From the NCBI RefSeq assembly GCF_900113645.1, contig NZ_FOQC01000027.1, positions 1-33,732 on the forward strand: DNA of 33,732 nucleotides. Direction: 5' to 3'. The notes beneath the pieces are model-generated. The model was not told the origin of the DNA and did no database searches. It saw only the letters and a program-made list of their open reading frames with translations. Positions 23,492 through 31,151 of the stretch are shown one piece after another. Position 1 is the first letter of the stretch. Every line of letters begins with the position of its first letter. The translations under genes were made by a program, and so were the position numbers. Origin of the DNA: Trichococcus flocculiformis (GTDB lineage Bacteria > Bacillota > Bacilli > Lactobacillales > Aerococcaceae).

Positions 23492-24766
23492 ATGCTACAC
23501 CAATTTACATTCAAAAATTTTAAATCATTCAAAGAAGAAACAACCCTGGATATGCTGGCTTCTTCAATTAAAGAGCATCCCCATGATGTTGTGATGGATG
23601 TGATGGAAGAAAAAGTATTGAAGGTTGCAGCGATCTATGGTGCTAACGCTTCCGGAAAGAGCAATGTAATCGAAGCGTTTGCCGCTATGAAAAATATGGT
23701 TCTTTATTCCTTTAGACAAAATGTTTTCTCTACAAAGAATGATATCGAGCCGCATTGGTTTGAAGATAAGAATGTGCCTACGGAGTTCAATGTTATTTTT
23801 TCTACAGAAGGCGACATCTATCAATACGGATTTTCTGTATTAGAGGGCGTTATTATTGAAGAATATCTTTATCAGAGAAATCCAAAAGTAAAAAAAGAAA
23901 CCTATATTGAATTATTCAGTAAAAATGGCGAAAGCTTATCTGGCGAATTACTAAGTAGTGTAGGGACCCAAAACATCCTCGAGCTTATTGAAGAAGACAC
24001 TTTACTGATTTCTGTGATATCCAAATTAAAGATTCCTTTTGCTCAAAGTGTTTTTGATTGGTTCAAAGAGGTAAGAATCATCGATTATGGAAATCCTAGA
24101 AAGGAACTAGGACTTTCGCACTTTACTCGAGGAAATGTAATCGGAAATCCACTGCTCAAACTATTGGAGAATGCAGCGGAGAAAAAGAAACTGGAAAAAT
24201 TTATCCAAGCCATTGATGTGGGCATTGATAAACTGGGGATTGTTCAGGATGTATTAAATGAGGATTCTCTATCTGAGCGAAGCACCAGAGAATTGAAACG
24301 CATCGTGACCTACCATAAAAATCCCAAAACGAAGGAATTACTTATGACCCCGCTTGAGAGTGAATCCAGTGGGACCTTGAAAATGCTGACGTTATATGTG
24401 GATTTAAAAAGTATTCTTGATAGCGGCGGCACTATTTTTGTTGATGAATTGGATGCGAAGCTGCATCCATTGTTGATCCGTTACATCATCATCATGTTTC
24501 ACGATGAAAAGATGAATCCAAACCACGCACAATTGATCTTTTCAACGCAGGAAATATTTACCCTTGATAAGGATAATTTCCGAAGAGACGAAATTTGGTT
24601 CGCTGACAAAAATGACGAAGGAGTTTCTGAACTCTACTCATTGGCTGATTATGTAGATGATGAAGACAAAAAAGTCCGCAACGATGCCAGTTATGGGAAA
24701 GATTATATATTAGGAAGATATAAATCCATTCCGACCTTACGACGAATCGAGGATATCGATGGCTAA
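23492..24766 (+). CDS. RloA/AbiL-like AAA ATPase
   Basis: About 424 residues. MLHQFTFKNFKSFKEETTLD, Walker A YGANASGKSN (49-58), signature ESSGT (291-295) and Walker B TIFVDELDAKLHP (D318, E319) identify an AAA_15-type ABC ATPase of the RloA family. At the usual switch-histidine position the sequence reads QLIFSTQEIFTL, with Gln353 instead of His. It pairs with RloB, whose ATG lies inside its last codons. RloAB/AbiL-type pairs are linked to phage exclusion. Start: ATG 23492 is six bases from GAGGTG; the GTG at 23474 and ATG at 23486 overlap that box. The cassette is framed by arrays B5 and B6. Confidence 0.85.
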   Translation: MLHQFTFKNFKSFKEETTLDMLASSIKEHPHDVVMDVMEEKVLKVAAIYGANASGKSNVIEAFAAMKNMVLYSFRQNVFSTKNDIEPHWFEDKNVPTEFNVIFSTEGDIYQYGFSVLEGVIIEEYLYQRNPKVKKETYIELFSKNGESLSGELLSSVGTQNILELIEEDTLLISVISKLKIPFAQSVFDWFKEVRIIDYGNPRKELGLSHFTRGNVIGNPLLKLLENAAEKKKLEKFIQAIDVGIDKLGIVQDVLNEDSLSERSTRELKRIVTYHKNPKTKELLMTPLESESSGTLKMLTLYVDLKSILDSGGTIFVDELDAKLHPLLIRYIIIMFHDEKMNPNHAQLIFSTQEIFTLDKDNFRRDEIWFADKNDEGVSELYSLADYVDDEDKKVRNDASYGKDYILGRYKSIPTLRRIEDIDG

Positions 24767-25436
24767 GAAAATCGGTAAGAAGCAACGGAAAGCAAAACGA
24801 ATTCCGGAGCCAGCCAGTTATTTCATCGGATCAGAAGGAACCAAAACAGAAGTACTCTATTTTAAATGGATTGCTGATAAATTGGAAAAACAATATTCAG
24901 GGTTCCAAGGCAGAATTGAAGTCCCCTCTTTTCACATCAAAGGAATCGGGTCGAGCAATCTGCGCCTGTTGGATGATATAGAAGAATATCTAAAGAATGA
25001 CCCTATGCTCTACGAAAATGTCTGGGCGGTGTTCGATAAAGATGATGTCCCGCTCGCCTACTTTGACAACGCCATTTCTGTTGCAGCCAATAAAGGATGG
25101 CATACAGCTTGGTCCAACGACTCTTTTGAACTATGGTATCTCTTGCATTTTGAATTTCTGCAATCCGGAATAACTAGGGAGCAGTACAAACAAAAGCTCA
25201 CTGCTCATTGCCAAAAAATTGGAATCGCCAAATACGAAAAAAATGACCCACAGCTGATTGAGGCTTTCTACCCATTAAGCAGCATTGCCATCAAAAATGC
25301 CTATCGCTTGGAAAAAAATTATGATGATTGGACACCCTCTTCACAACGACTCCCCTGTACAACCGTTCACCATTTGGTTCAAGAACTGATAGATTTGGAA
25401 ACGAACGTTGAACAATTGAAACAGCAAAATAATTGA
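24759..25436 (+). CDS. RloB-like protein (TOPRIM-related effector)
   Basis: 225 residues with the RloB hallmarks: basic N-terminus, EGTKTEVLYFKWI (26-38), AVFDKDD (90-96) and the conserved SNDSFELWYLLHFEF (119-133). RloB domains belong to TOPRIM-like or related nuclease folds, and this protein is the expected effector of the upstream ATPase. The ATG at 24759 overlaps the end of the ATPase gene by eight bases, so expression is coupled. A terminator follows at 25470-25513. A nuclease activity is inferred from family resemblance. Confidence 0.85.
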   Translation: MAKKIGKKQRKAKRIPEPASYFIGSEGTKTEVLYFKWIADKLEKQYSGFQGRIEVPSFHIKGIGSSNLRLLDDIEEYLKNDPMLYENVWAVFDKDDVPLAYFDNAISVAANKGWHTAWSNDSFELWYLLHFEFLQSGITREQYKQKLTAHCQKIGIAKYEKNDPQLIEAFYPLSSIAIKNAYRLEKNYDDWTPSSQRLPCTTVHHLVQELIDLETNVEQLKQQNN

Positions 25437-25469
25437 CAGGCTTCAAATCATCTAATGTATTCTGAAATT

Positions 25470-25513
25470 AAAATAGCCACTACTATGTCGATTAAATAGT
25501 AGTGGGTTATTTT
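25470..25513 (+). terminator. Terminator of the RloA/RloB-like operon
   Basis: AAAATAGCCACTACTA (25470-25485) pairs with TAGTAGTGGGTTATTTT (25497-25513), with one G-U pair, and ends in a T-run. Confidence 0.85.
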
Positions 25514-25532
25514 CTGTTAGCAAAATGGTAAT

Positions 25533-25890
25533 TTCCTTTGCCGGAGGAAAACATCCAAAAAGATGATCACCTCCGACCACAGCGGCTTCGCCGGAGTACG
25601 GTCAACCGCAATGCAGCATCCTCCGGAGAACATTCGCTCCCCGGAGTTGAGCAATCTGGCGCAGGTCTGTTTTCCGGGCAGAAGCTTTCTCGCCGGAGCT
25701 GACGTTTTCCTCCTGTGAACGAGGGCTTCGCCGGAGGTCGGACATTTCTAGAAGCCCTCTGCTCCGGGGAGGATTGGCTCATCGGAGCTGGGTTGTTGGG
25801 GAGAAGCGGCTCCTCCGGCGGCCAGCCGTGGGCCGGAGGTGAGTAATGATTGGGAGGCTATCCTCCGGCGAGCACCGGCCTCGTCGGAGC
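25533..25890. repeat. Palindromic repeat array B6
   Basis: Core CACCTCCGACCACAGCGGCT near 25568, then CCTCCGGAGAACATTCGCTC, CCTCCTGTGAACGAGGGCTT, CTCCGGGG...CATCGGAG and CCTCCGGCG...TCGTCGGAG modules. Later modules are more diverged than in B2. It lies between the RloB terminator and the ABC permease terminator. Confidence 0.85.
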
Positions 25891-25908
25891 AAGCCGCCCT
25901 CCACCAAC

Positions 25909-25953
25909 ATAGAAGAAGCTCCCTGGCGCATTTAGCCAGGGAGCTTCTTCTAT
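25909..25953. terminator. Very strong terminator after the ABC transporter operon
   Basis: Nineteen-base perfect arms (25909-25927 and 25935-25953), core AAGAAGCTCCCTGGC, with loop GCATTTA. It ends one base before the stop codon of the minus-strand permease gene. U-tracts are short, but the stem is strong enough to act both ways. Confidence 0.75.
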
Positions 25954-25954
25954 A

Positions 25955-26617
25955 TTAAAACGCAACAGACTTTTCAATGAACCGTTGGCTCACAAGTGTG
26001 GAAAGCACCATCACACCACTGACCAACACTAGAACCAGTCCTGTTATTTGCAGCGCATTGAAGGATTCCACGCTGGCCACAATACCGGATTCCAGAATTC
26101 CCCCCAACACGCCCGTCTTTTGGATCAGGATTCCTACCAACGCGAATACGCCCAAGATTGCAAACAGCAGCATGCGGGCTTTTTCGGTACCGTATCTTAG
26201 GTATAACGGGGTGATTACGGCACCATAGAGGCACCCGAAAAAGAAAGCGGAAAGTGCTGTGTACAGCAAACTTTGTGCGCTCGCCTGCAACTCGGGATCG
26301 AATTGCATCATCAGGAAAATCAAGACAATCGACAGCCCCGCTGCAACCAGCGAAGACGCCAAAATCAGCAGTTGTTTTTGGATCACGTAATCCTTCTTCC
26401 GCGTCGGCAAAGTGAATAGATAGAGGAAGCCGTGGTTTTCCTGGTCATAGAAAATCGTCGAAGAGGTCGTCGTGACGAAGAAGAACGCCATCATTATAAA
26501 TACCAACGGAACGGATTTGATCGTGTAGGCGTTGAAAGCCGCGATCAGCATGAACATAAACAATGTTTTCAGCTGCTTCTGCAGTAGCAGCAAGTCTTTT
26601 ACCCAGAGCCCTCTCAT
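25955..26617 (-). CDS. ABC-2 type transporter permease
   Basis: 220 residues with six hydrophobic segments and only short loops. The N-terminus MRGLWVKDLLLLQKQLKTLF and the motif TIFYDQENHGFLYLFTLPTRKKDYVIQKQLL (between helices 2 and 3) are typical of the ABC2_membrane_5 permeases that accompany YtrA-regulated ATPases. Its ATG overlaps the TGA of the ATPase gene (ATGA), so the two subunits are coupled. The substrate is unknown; relatives respond to cell-envelope antibiotics. Confidence 0.85.
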   Translation of the reverse strand: MRGLWVKDLLLLQKQLKTLFMFMLIAAFNAYTIKSVPLVFIMMAFFFVTTTSSTIFYDQENHGFLYLFTLPTRKKDYVIQKQLLILASSLVAAGLSIVLIFLMMQFDPELQASAQSLLYTALSAFFFGCLYGAVITPLYLRYGTEKARMLLFAILGVFALVGILIQKTGVLGGILESGIVASVESFNALQITGLVLVLVSGVMVLSTLVSQRFIEKSVAF

Positions 26618-27465
26618 AGTCGGTCACCATCCATTATCATCAGCATTATTTGGTCGATCGTCGGCTTTTCGACGATCACTTTCGGGTAGTTCTCCATGTA
26701 GAACAGCCGCTGGTCCGTCAGCAAGTCGTAGCCGTAGTTGGTACGCTTCCGATACAGAAGGAAGTCGCGGTCGAGCTGCCCCAGTACTTCTTCATCCACC
26801 TTCAGGACGCCGTAAGCATCCAGCAGGCGGTCGGTCTCCTCGTGCAGGAGGACTTTGCCGGCCTTCAGGTAGTAGATGTCGTCGCAGAGTTTCTCCAGAT
26901 CGCTCGAGATGTGCGAGCTGATCAGGATGCTGCACTGCGGGTGGGCGACGAGGTAGTCCTGCAGCATGTCCAAAATTTCGTAGCGCACGCTGACATCGAG
27001 TCCGCTCGTGGGTTCGTCGAGAATCAGCAGCTGCGCCCCGTGCGACAGCGCCGTCAGCGTCTTCAGCTTGGCCTTCATCCCGGTCGAGAATTCCTTGAGC
27101 CTTTGGTCTATGGGGAGGTGGAAATCAGCACATTTGCGCAGGAAATAGCTTTCGTCGAATTTTCGGTAAAAACTTTTCAACAACCGATTGAGGTCTTTAA
27201 TCGTATAGATGTCGTTGAAAAAGGATTCCGCCAACACGGTGCCGATGCTTTCGCGGTCCGCCAGCGACAACGCGGCGATGTCCTGCTCGTTGATTTTGGC
27301 GCTGCCCGATGCGATCGGGACCAAGCCCAACAGCGCTTTGAAAAGCGTCGTTTTTCCCGCACCGTTTTCCCCGACAATGCCTGTGATCGTGCCCTCGTTC
27401 ACTTCCATTGAGCAATCCAGCTCGAAGCTCGGATATTTTACGACCGTGTTCTCCATTACAATCAT
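26614..27465 (-). CDS. ABC transporter ATP-binding protein
   Basis: 283 residues. Walker A GENGAGKTTLFKALLG (about 34-49), signature EFSTGMKAKLKTLTAL, Walker B LLILDEPTSGLD and switch histidine ISSHI are all intact. The C-terminal 80 residues are a variable domain. It partners with the permease downstream. The ATG overlaps the TGA of the GntR gene by four bases. This gntR-ATPase-permease order matches ytrA-type operons in Firmicutes, which are induced by cell-wall-active compounds. Confidence 0.9.
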   Translation of the reverse strand: MIVMENTVVKYPSFELDCSMEVNEGTITGIVGENGAGKTTLFKALLGLVPIASGSAKINEQDIAALSLADRESIGTVLAESFFNDIYTIKDLNRLLKSFYRKFDESYFLRKCADFHLPIDQRLKEFSTGMKAKLKTLTALSHGAQLLILDEPTSGLDVSVRYEILDMLQDYLVAHPQCSILISSHISSDLEKLCDDIYYLKAGKVLLHEETDRLLDAYGVLKVDEEVLGQLDRDFLLYRKRTNYGYDLLTDQRLFYMENYPKVIVEKPTIDQIMLMIMDGDRL

Positions 27466-27842
27466 GCTTCTTCCTCCTCCAGAATCATCGCGACCAGTTC
27501 CGCCAACTCGGCTTTGGAGATGCCGGCCTGCTGCGCTTTCTTGATCACTTGCTCCAACTCTTCCTGTGTGCTGTACAGCAGGTTTTCCCTTTTCGCGTGC
27601 CTGTTCACGGCCAACACAAAGCTGCCTTTACCGTGGATCGTCGTAATGAATCCCTCTTGCTCCAACAAATCGTAGGCCTTTTTGACGGTAAGCGCGCTGG
27701 CCTTTATCTCTTTCGCCAGCACCCGCACCGAAGGCAGAGGCTCGTTCTCCTTCAAACTCTCTTCCAAAATCAACGACTTAATCTGGTTCACCAATTGCTC
27801 ATAGATCGGTACCATCGAATTGTGCTGAATGATTATTTTCAT
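27462..27842 (-). CDS. GntR-family transcriptional regulator, YtrA subfamily
   Basis: 126 residues. The N-terminal winged helix-turn-helix reads IIIQHNSMVPIYEQLVNQIK, then LPSVRVLAKEIKASALTVKK and AYDLLEQEGFITTIHGKGSFV, followed by a short helical dimerisation tail of about 45 residues, the YtrA-type layout without a large ligand domain. It probably represses its own operon through the repeats at 27870-27894, inside a well-formed promoter. GGGAGGGTGG lies upstream of the ATG. Confidence 0.9.
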   Translation of the reverse strand: MKIIIQHNSMVPIYEQLVNQIKSLILEESLKENEPLPSVRVLAKEIKASALTVKKAYDLLEQEGFITTIHGKGSFVLAVNRHAKRENLLYSTQEELEQVIKKAQQAGISKAELAELVAMILEEEEA

Positions 27843-27869
27843 CCGAAACGACCACCCTCCCTTTTGATG

Positions 27870-27901
27870 AACAGTATATAACAGTAGTTAACAGATGTAA
27901 A
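27870..27901 (-). promoter_or_regulatory. Promoter and 10-bp-phased operator of the GntR/ABC operon
   Basis: Minus-strand TTTACA (27901-27896), a 17-base spacer and TATACT (27878-27873). The pentamer CTGTT occurs three times exactly ten bases apart (27894, 27884 and 27874 as first bases), covering spacer and -10, so a dimer or oligomer could bind one face of the helix. Confidence 0.7.
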
Positions 27902-27979
27902 GCCGGAGATGAAAAAAGCCCGCCTCGAGTTGAGACGGACTGGGTAGATTGTTGGAGGGCTGCGGTTTCGTCGTGCAAG

Positions 27980-28105
27980 CTCCTGTTAGGAGGTTCTCTA
28001 CCGGAGGAGAATATCCAAAAAGATGATTACCTCCGACCACAGCGGCTTCGCCGGAGTACAGCCCCCAACACAACGTCCTCCGGCGAACATTCGCTAGCCG
28101 GAGGA
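27980..28105. repeat. Palindromic repeat array B7
   Basis: Contains CCTGTTAGGAGG...CTACCGGAGG, the core TACCTCCGACCACAGCGGCT near 28028 and CCTCCGGCGAACATTCGC followed by TAGCCGGAGG. It occupies the gap between the GntR promoter and the third ATPase/TOPRIM-like pair. Bases 28106-28221 show no clear feature. Confidence 0.85.
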
Positions 28106-28221
28106 AAGCGCCCAAAAAGATCATTGCCTCGTTCCTTAGTCATGAAAAGTAAACACCAGCATTTCATGAATACTCAGATACTCGTTAGTGATAAATTTGA
28201 TTTAAGCATCCTACGTAGAAT

Positions 28222-28809
28222 TCAAGAACCAAAATTCGGACAATTCTCTAGACAATAATCCAATAGTTCATCAAGGTTACTCTTTTTCGTTTTCTTCAAT
28301 GCTGCACTTAACGCGATTATAGTATCTTTATCTTGTTTTCCTCTTTCAACTGGAAAGATTTTACTGTATTTACTTTTCTCACTATTTTTTTTTGCGTAAG
28401 TATATCCGATACTATTTAATGCTTCTTCAAGATTTTTATCATTCAAAATAGGATGGATATAAGGATATAACCAGTGATCCTTAAACATTGATTTATTCAC
28501 AAACTTATTCACAGTTCCCGGTGGAGCTGAATCTACATCAAGAATAATAAATATTTTAATATTCAATATATCGTCATTCTCGCGTTTTATTTTTGTATAC
28601 TCGCCTAAGAAGTTTTTTCTTTTCTGAAATATTTGATTTTCCAGAACACCCATAATCGATGATATTTCAATAGAATGCTGCCCTTTATCCTTCGCGTAAA
28701 TTTCAATAGGGACCCTAAGTTTAGATTTTATGTGCCTTACTATATCATACTCACTCTTACCATGGACTATCACTACAGCTCTTGTATACCCATCGTTATA
28801 TCCTCGCAT
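28222..28809 (-). CDS. TOPRIM/RloB-like protein, partner of upstream ATPase
   Basis: 195 residues. AVVIVHGKSEYDIVRHI (11-27), the acidic strand FIILDVDSAPPG (87-98) and NDKNLEEALNSIG (123-135) follow the order of motifs in TOPRIM-like and RloB-like effectors. The first motif has HGKSE, with His where TOPRIM proteins usually have Glu. GAGG is seven bases before the ATG, which begins two bases after the ATPase stop codon. It is shorter than RloB and shares no obvious sequence with the other two partners in the window. A nuclease effector role is inferred. Confidence 0.62.
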   Translation of the reverse strand: MRGYNDGYTRAVVIVHGKSEYDIVRHIKSKLRVPIEIYAKDKGQHSIEISSIMGVLENQIFQKRKNFLGEYTKIKRENDDILNIKIFIILDVDSAPPGTVNKFVNKSMFKDHWLYPYIHPILNDKNLEEALNSIGYTYAKKNSEKSKYSKIFPVERGKQDKDTIIALSAALKKTKKSNLDELLDYCLENCPNFGS

Positions 28810-28811
28810 GC

Positions 28812-30167
28812 CTATACCTCACTTGGATTCAATGATTCAAAGATATCATGGAAATCGATATCTAACGGGTCTGGAATAGCATTGAATAGTCCATCCAAGT
28901 ACATTTTTTGCATGTTATTGTTACTAAACACTTTTTTCTCATAATCATTCCCTGATAGTATAATTTTATTCCCCATACTGTCTTGATTGATGAAATATGC
29001 AGATGAAGCGGGTAAATCTCTTAACAGAATTGTGTCGTGTGTTGTAAATATTAATTGTCCTGAAATATTCTCACGAATATTTTTTATGATAGAAGTCATC
29101 AATACATCATGAATGCCTGCGTCGATTTCATCAACAATGACAATATTGCCTTTTACAACCCAGAAGAATGCTTGTAGTAATTCCAATAAGTTTTTGGTTC
29201 CATTAGACTCGAGATAGAAAGGTATTTCAGTCAATTCCCCACCAATATTTTTATGAATGAAGAGTTGATAATCCAGACTGTCTTTCCTCTCTTTAGTGTG
29301 GTAGCTTACATCCTTTATGTCGGAATATAAAGCTGAAAAATAACTATATATCACTTCTTCGTAATTTAGTAATTGACCAATTTGGTCTTGCTTGATAGTT
29401 CCACTGTCAAGGTCCATAAGCATAAAATCTTTTTTGCTGAAAGGTCCTTTAATTTCATCAGTCCAGATCATGACCTTATCAATTTCATTCAATATATCAA
29501 TAAAGTGATGAGATACATTTTTATTTACATACTCTTCATTAACATTTTCCTGATACTGCTTAAAAATAGAGAGAAATGTATGTTTACCCCACAGTTTATT
29601 AATAAGTTCTTTTAATTCAGTATGTTGCGAATTCAGCTTAAACGTAATATTACTTAAGCTACTTTTTACATTCTTCTCTTCTCGAGTTATATTGAAAAGA
29701 GTACCTCTACGTTGATTCAATAAATAATAAAGTGATTCAGATATCAAATTACATTTATTGTCATATTCTAATGAGTAAGTTCCAGAAATTCCGTTTAAGA
29801 TAAAATTATATACCAATTTTGTATTATCGTTCGCATTAATTCTAGGACTATTCTTTAAGACAGCTTTTATATCTCGATAATTAATTGCAACCATCATATC
29901 TTTGATATTATTCAATAGTTCTTTATTAACATTTTCCTTTTCATCGTTTCCTAAGGATGTTTGAAATTCAGTATATTGATCTGCGAACATTGTGGTCAGC
30001 GTAGAAAATTTTAAAATTTTAAATGAATCTACTATATTTGTTTTGCCACTACCATTTTCACCATAAATCGAAACTAAATTTTTAGGCCTATTATTATTTT
30101 TTTGCGCGAAATCAAAAATTACATCTGTAAAAGATTTAAAATTAACTAACCTTATACTTTCAAACAC
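28812..30167 (-). CDS. AAA_15-type ABC ATPase, first gene of a two-gene defence-like operon
   Basis: About 451 residues from GTG 30167. N-terminal MFESIRLVNFKSFTDVIFDF, Walker A YGENGSGKTN (35-44), signature ESNGTKNL (320-327), Walker B NIVIVDEIDAGIHD (D346, E347) and switch histidine H377 (QLIFTTHDT) are complete. The middle 250 residues are a lysine- and asparagine-rich insertion with predicted helices. The open frame extends to 30209, but GGAGG lies eight bases before the GTG and the promoter overlaps the extension. Its AT-rich composition differs from the GC-rich ABC operon next to it, suggesting recent transfer. Confidence 0.82.
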   Translation of the reverse strand: MFESIRLVNFKSFTDVIFDFAQKNNNRPKNLVSIYGENGSGKTNIVDSFKILKFSTLTTMFADQYTEFQTSLGNDEKENVNKELLNNIKDMMVAINYRDIKAVLKNSPRINANDNTKLVYNFILNGISGTYSLEYDNKCNLISESLYYLLNQRRGTLFNITREEKNVKSSLSNITFKLNSQHTELKELINKLWGKHTFLSIFKQYQENVNEEYVNKNVSHHFIDILNEIDKVMIWTDEIKGPFSKKDFMLMDLDSGTIKQDQIGQLLNYEEVIYSYFSALYSDIKDVSYHTKERKDSLDYQLFIHKNIGGELTEIPFYLESNGTKNLLELLQAFFWVVKGNIVIVDEIDAGIHDVLMTSIIKNIRENISGQLIFTTHDTILLRDLPASSAYFINQDSMGNKIILSGNDYEKKVFSNNNMQKMYLDGLFNAIPDPLDIDFHDIFESLNPSEV

Positions 30168-30190
30168 CTTAATCGCCTCCAGTTGTACAA

Positions 30191-30219
30191 ATTGTATACC
30201 ATAAGGCAAATAATTTCAA
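30191..30219 (-). promoter_or_regulatory. Promoter of the third ATPase/TOPRIM-like operon
   Basis: Minus-strand TTGAAA (30219-30214), a 17-base spacer and TACAAT (30196-30191). A TTGTACAA palindrome lies just downstream (30183-30190), near the likely transcription start, and could be an operator. Confidence 0.55.
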
Positions 30220-30394
30220 GTTTTGTACTCTTTTTGTATTACATACTGAACTTCTACTATTTGTGAGCAGCTAAAGCACATCGAAATTAATTGCTGAATT
30301 CTATGAATCTATACCCATAACTGAAGTTGACACCTGTGTAATGAAATTTATTTATTTTTTTATATTTGATTCTGTCAGTATAAGTTCCTAAACT

Positions 30395-30438
30395 AATAAG
30401 CCCCGCTTCCTTTATACTTGGATGCGGGGTTATTTTTT
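30395..30438. terminator. Bidirectional terminator between hicB and the ATPase promoter
   Basis: AATAAGCCCCGC (30395-30406) pairs with GCGGGGTTATT (30424-30434), followed by TTTT; the minus strand has an A/T-rich tail as well. It closes the hicAB operon. The rest of 30220-30394 is AT-rich with nothing recognised. Confidence 0.8.
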
Positions 30439-30476
30439 AGTTTTCTCATATCAAAAAATATCGATAGTTATGCTGA

Positions 30477-30863
30477 TTATACTTTTAACTTTTCTCTTAA
30501 TGCTTCAGTTGCAATTTGAGACACATTAATTTTTTCTGAGACTGCTAAATCATTTAGCCATTCCGGCAAAGTTATATTTTTTCTGACAGTTTTCGAACGA
30601 TACTTCCTTCTAAACGCATCAATATCAACACCTACCAAAGCTACATCTGAGTTTGGATATCTTGTTGCGATTTCTTTGACAGTGCTAGGTATAGGATATT
30701 CCTTATTGTCTGCTAAAATTATCCCTAACACTTCCTCGGCCATTTCATATGCCTCTTGTAAATTTTCTCCTTGTGTGAAGGCTCCATCTACATCTGGAAA
30801 CTCTACAAATATATATTCGCCGTCCTGTGTAAAAGTTGCAGGATATACTAATTTCTTTGCCAT
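30477..30863 (-). CDS. hicB: HicB-family antitoxin
   Basis: 128 residues. The N-terminal half (YPATFTQDGEYIFVEFPDVDGAFTQGENLQEAYEMAEEVLG) is the degenerate RNase H fold of HicB. The C-terminal KNITLPEWLNDLAVSEKINVSQIATEALREKL is a ribbon-helix-helix DNA-binding domain. It should neutralise HicA, encoded 74 bases upstream, and repress the operon through the palindrome at 31153-31175. GGGGG lies seven bases before the ATG. Confidence 0.93.
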   Translation of the reverse strand: MAKKLVYPATFTQDGEYIFVEFPDVDGAFTQGENLQEAYEMAEEVLGIILADNKEYPIPSTVKEIATRYPNSDVALVGVDIDAFRRKYRSKTVRKNITLPEWLNDLAVSEKINVSQIATEALREKLKV

Positions 30864-30937
30864 TTCATTACCCCCTTCTGTTGTTTATTTTACTTCCCTT
30901 GAGTTATATATAAAGAATATGGCCCTGAGGCGAGGGG

Positions 30938-31126
30938 CTATTTGAGCCCCGCTTGCTTCAGTATGGCTTGTTCGGTTCCTCTGGATAAATCTTTGTTATG
31001 CATCGGTACGACCGTTTGTTTCTCAGTCTCTTCATTTCGCATTGTCAGATGTGATCCCTCATGTCTAACTTTACGAAAACCGTTTTCCTTGAGGAACTTC
31101 ACCATTTGTTTTGGCGTCATCGGCAT
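30938..31126 (-). CDS. hicA: HicA-family mRNA interferase toxin
   Basis: 62 residues, normal for HicA. It has a double-stranded-RNA-binding-like fold with the catalytic histidine H26 in RHEGSHLTMRN and the conserved VVPMHNKDLSRGTEQAILKQAG end. HicA cleaves mRNA and arrests growth unless HicB is present. GGAG is six bases before the ATG. A GGGGCT/AGCCCC hairpin at 30934-30950 spans its stop codon and could set the hicA to hicB ratio. Confidence 0.93.
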   Translation of the reverse strand: MPMTPKQMVKFLKENGFRKVRHEGSHLTMRNEETEKQTVVPMHNKDLSRGTEQAILKQAGLK

Positions 31127-31151
31127 ATTCTTAACTCCTTTCTACAGCTGA

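Noticed and set aside
26650-27411. A 253-residue plus-strand open frame opposite the ABC ATPase gene
   Set aside because: It is a shadow of a high-GC gene with intact Walker motifs on the minus strand.
14807-28105. A retron or other reverse-transcriptase-linked structured RNA behind the palindromic arrays
   Set aside because: No reverse transcriptase motif (for example YADD) or RAYT-like transposase was seen in any frame of the window.
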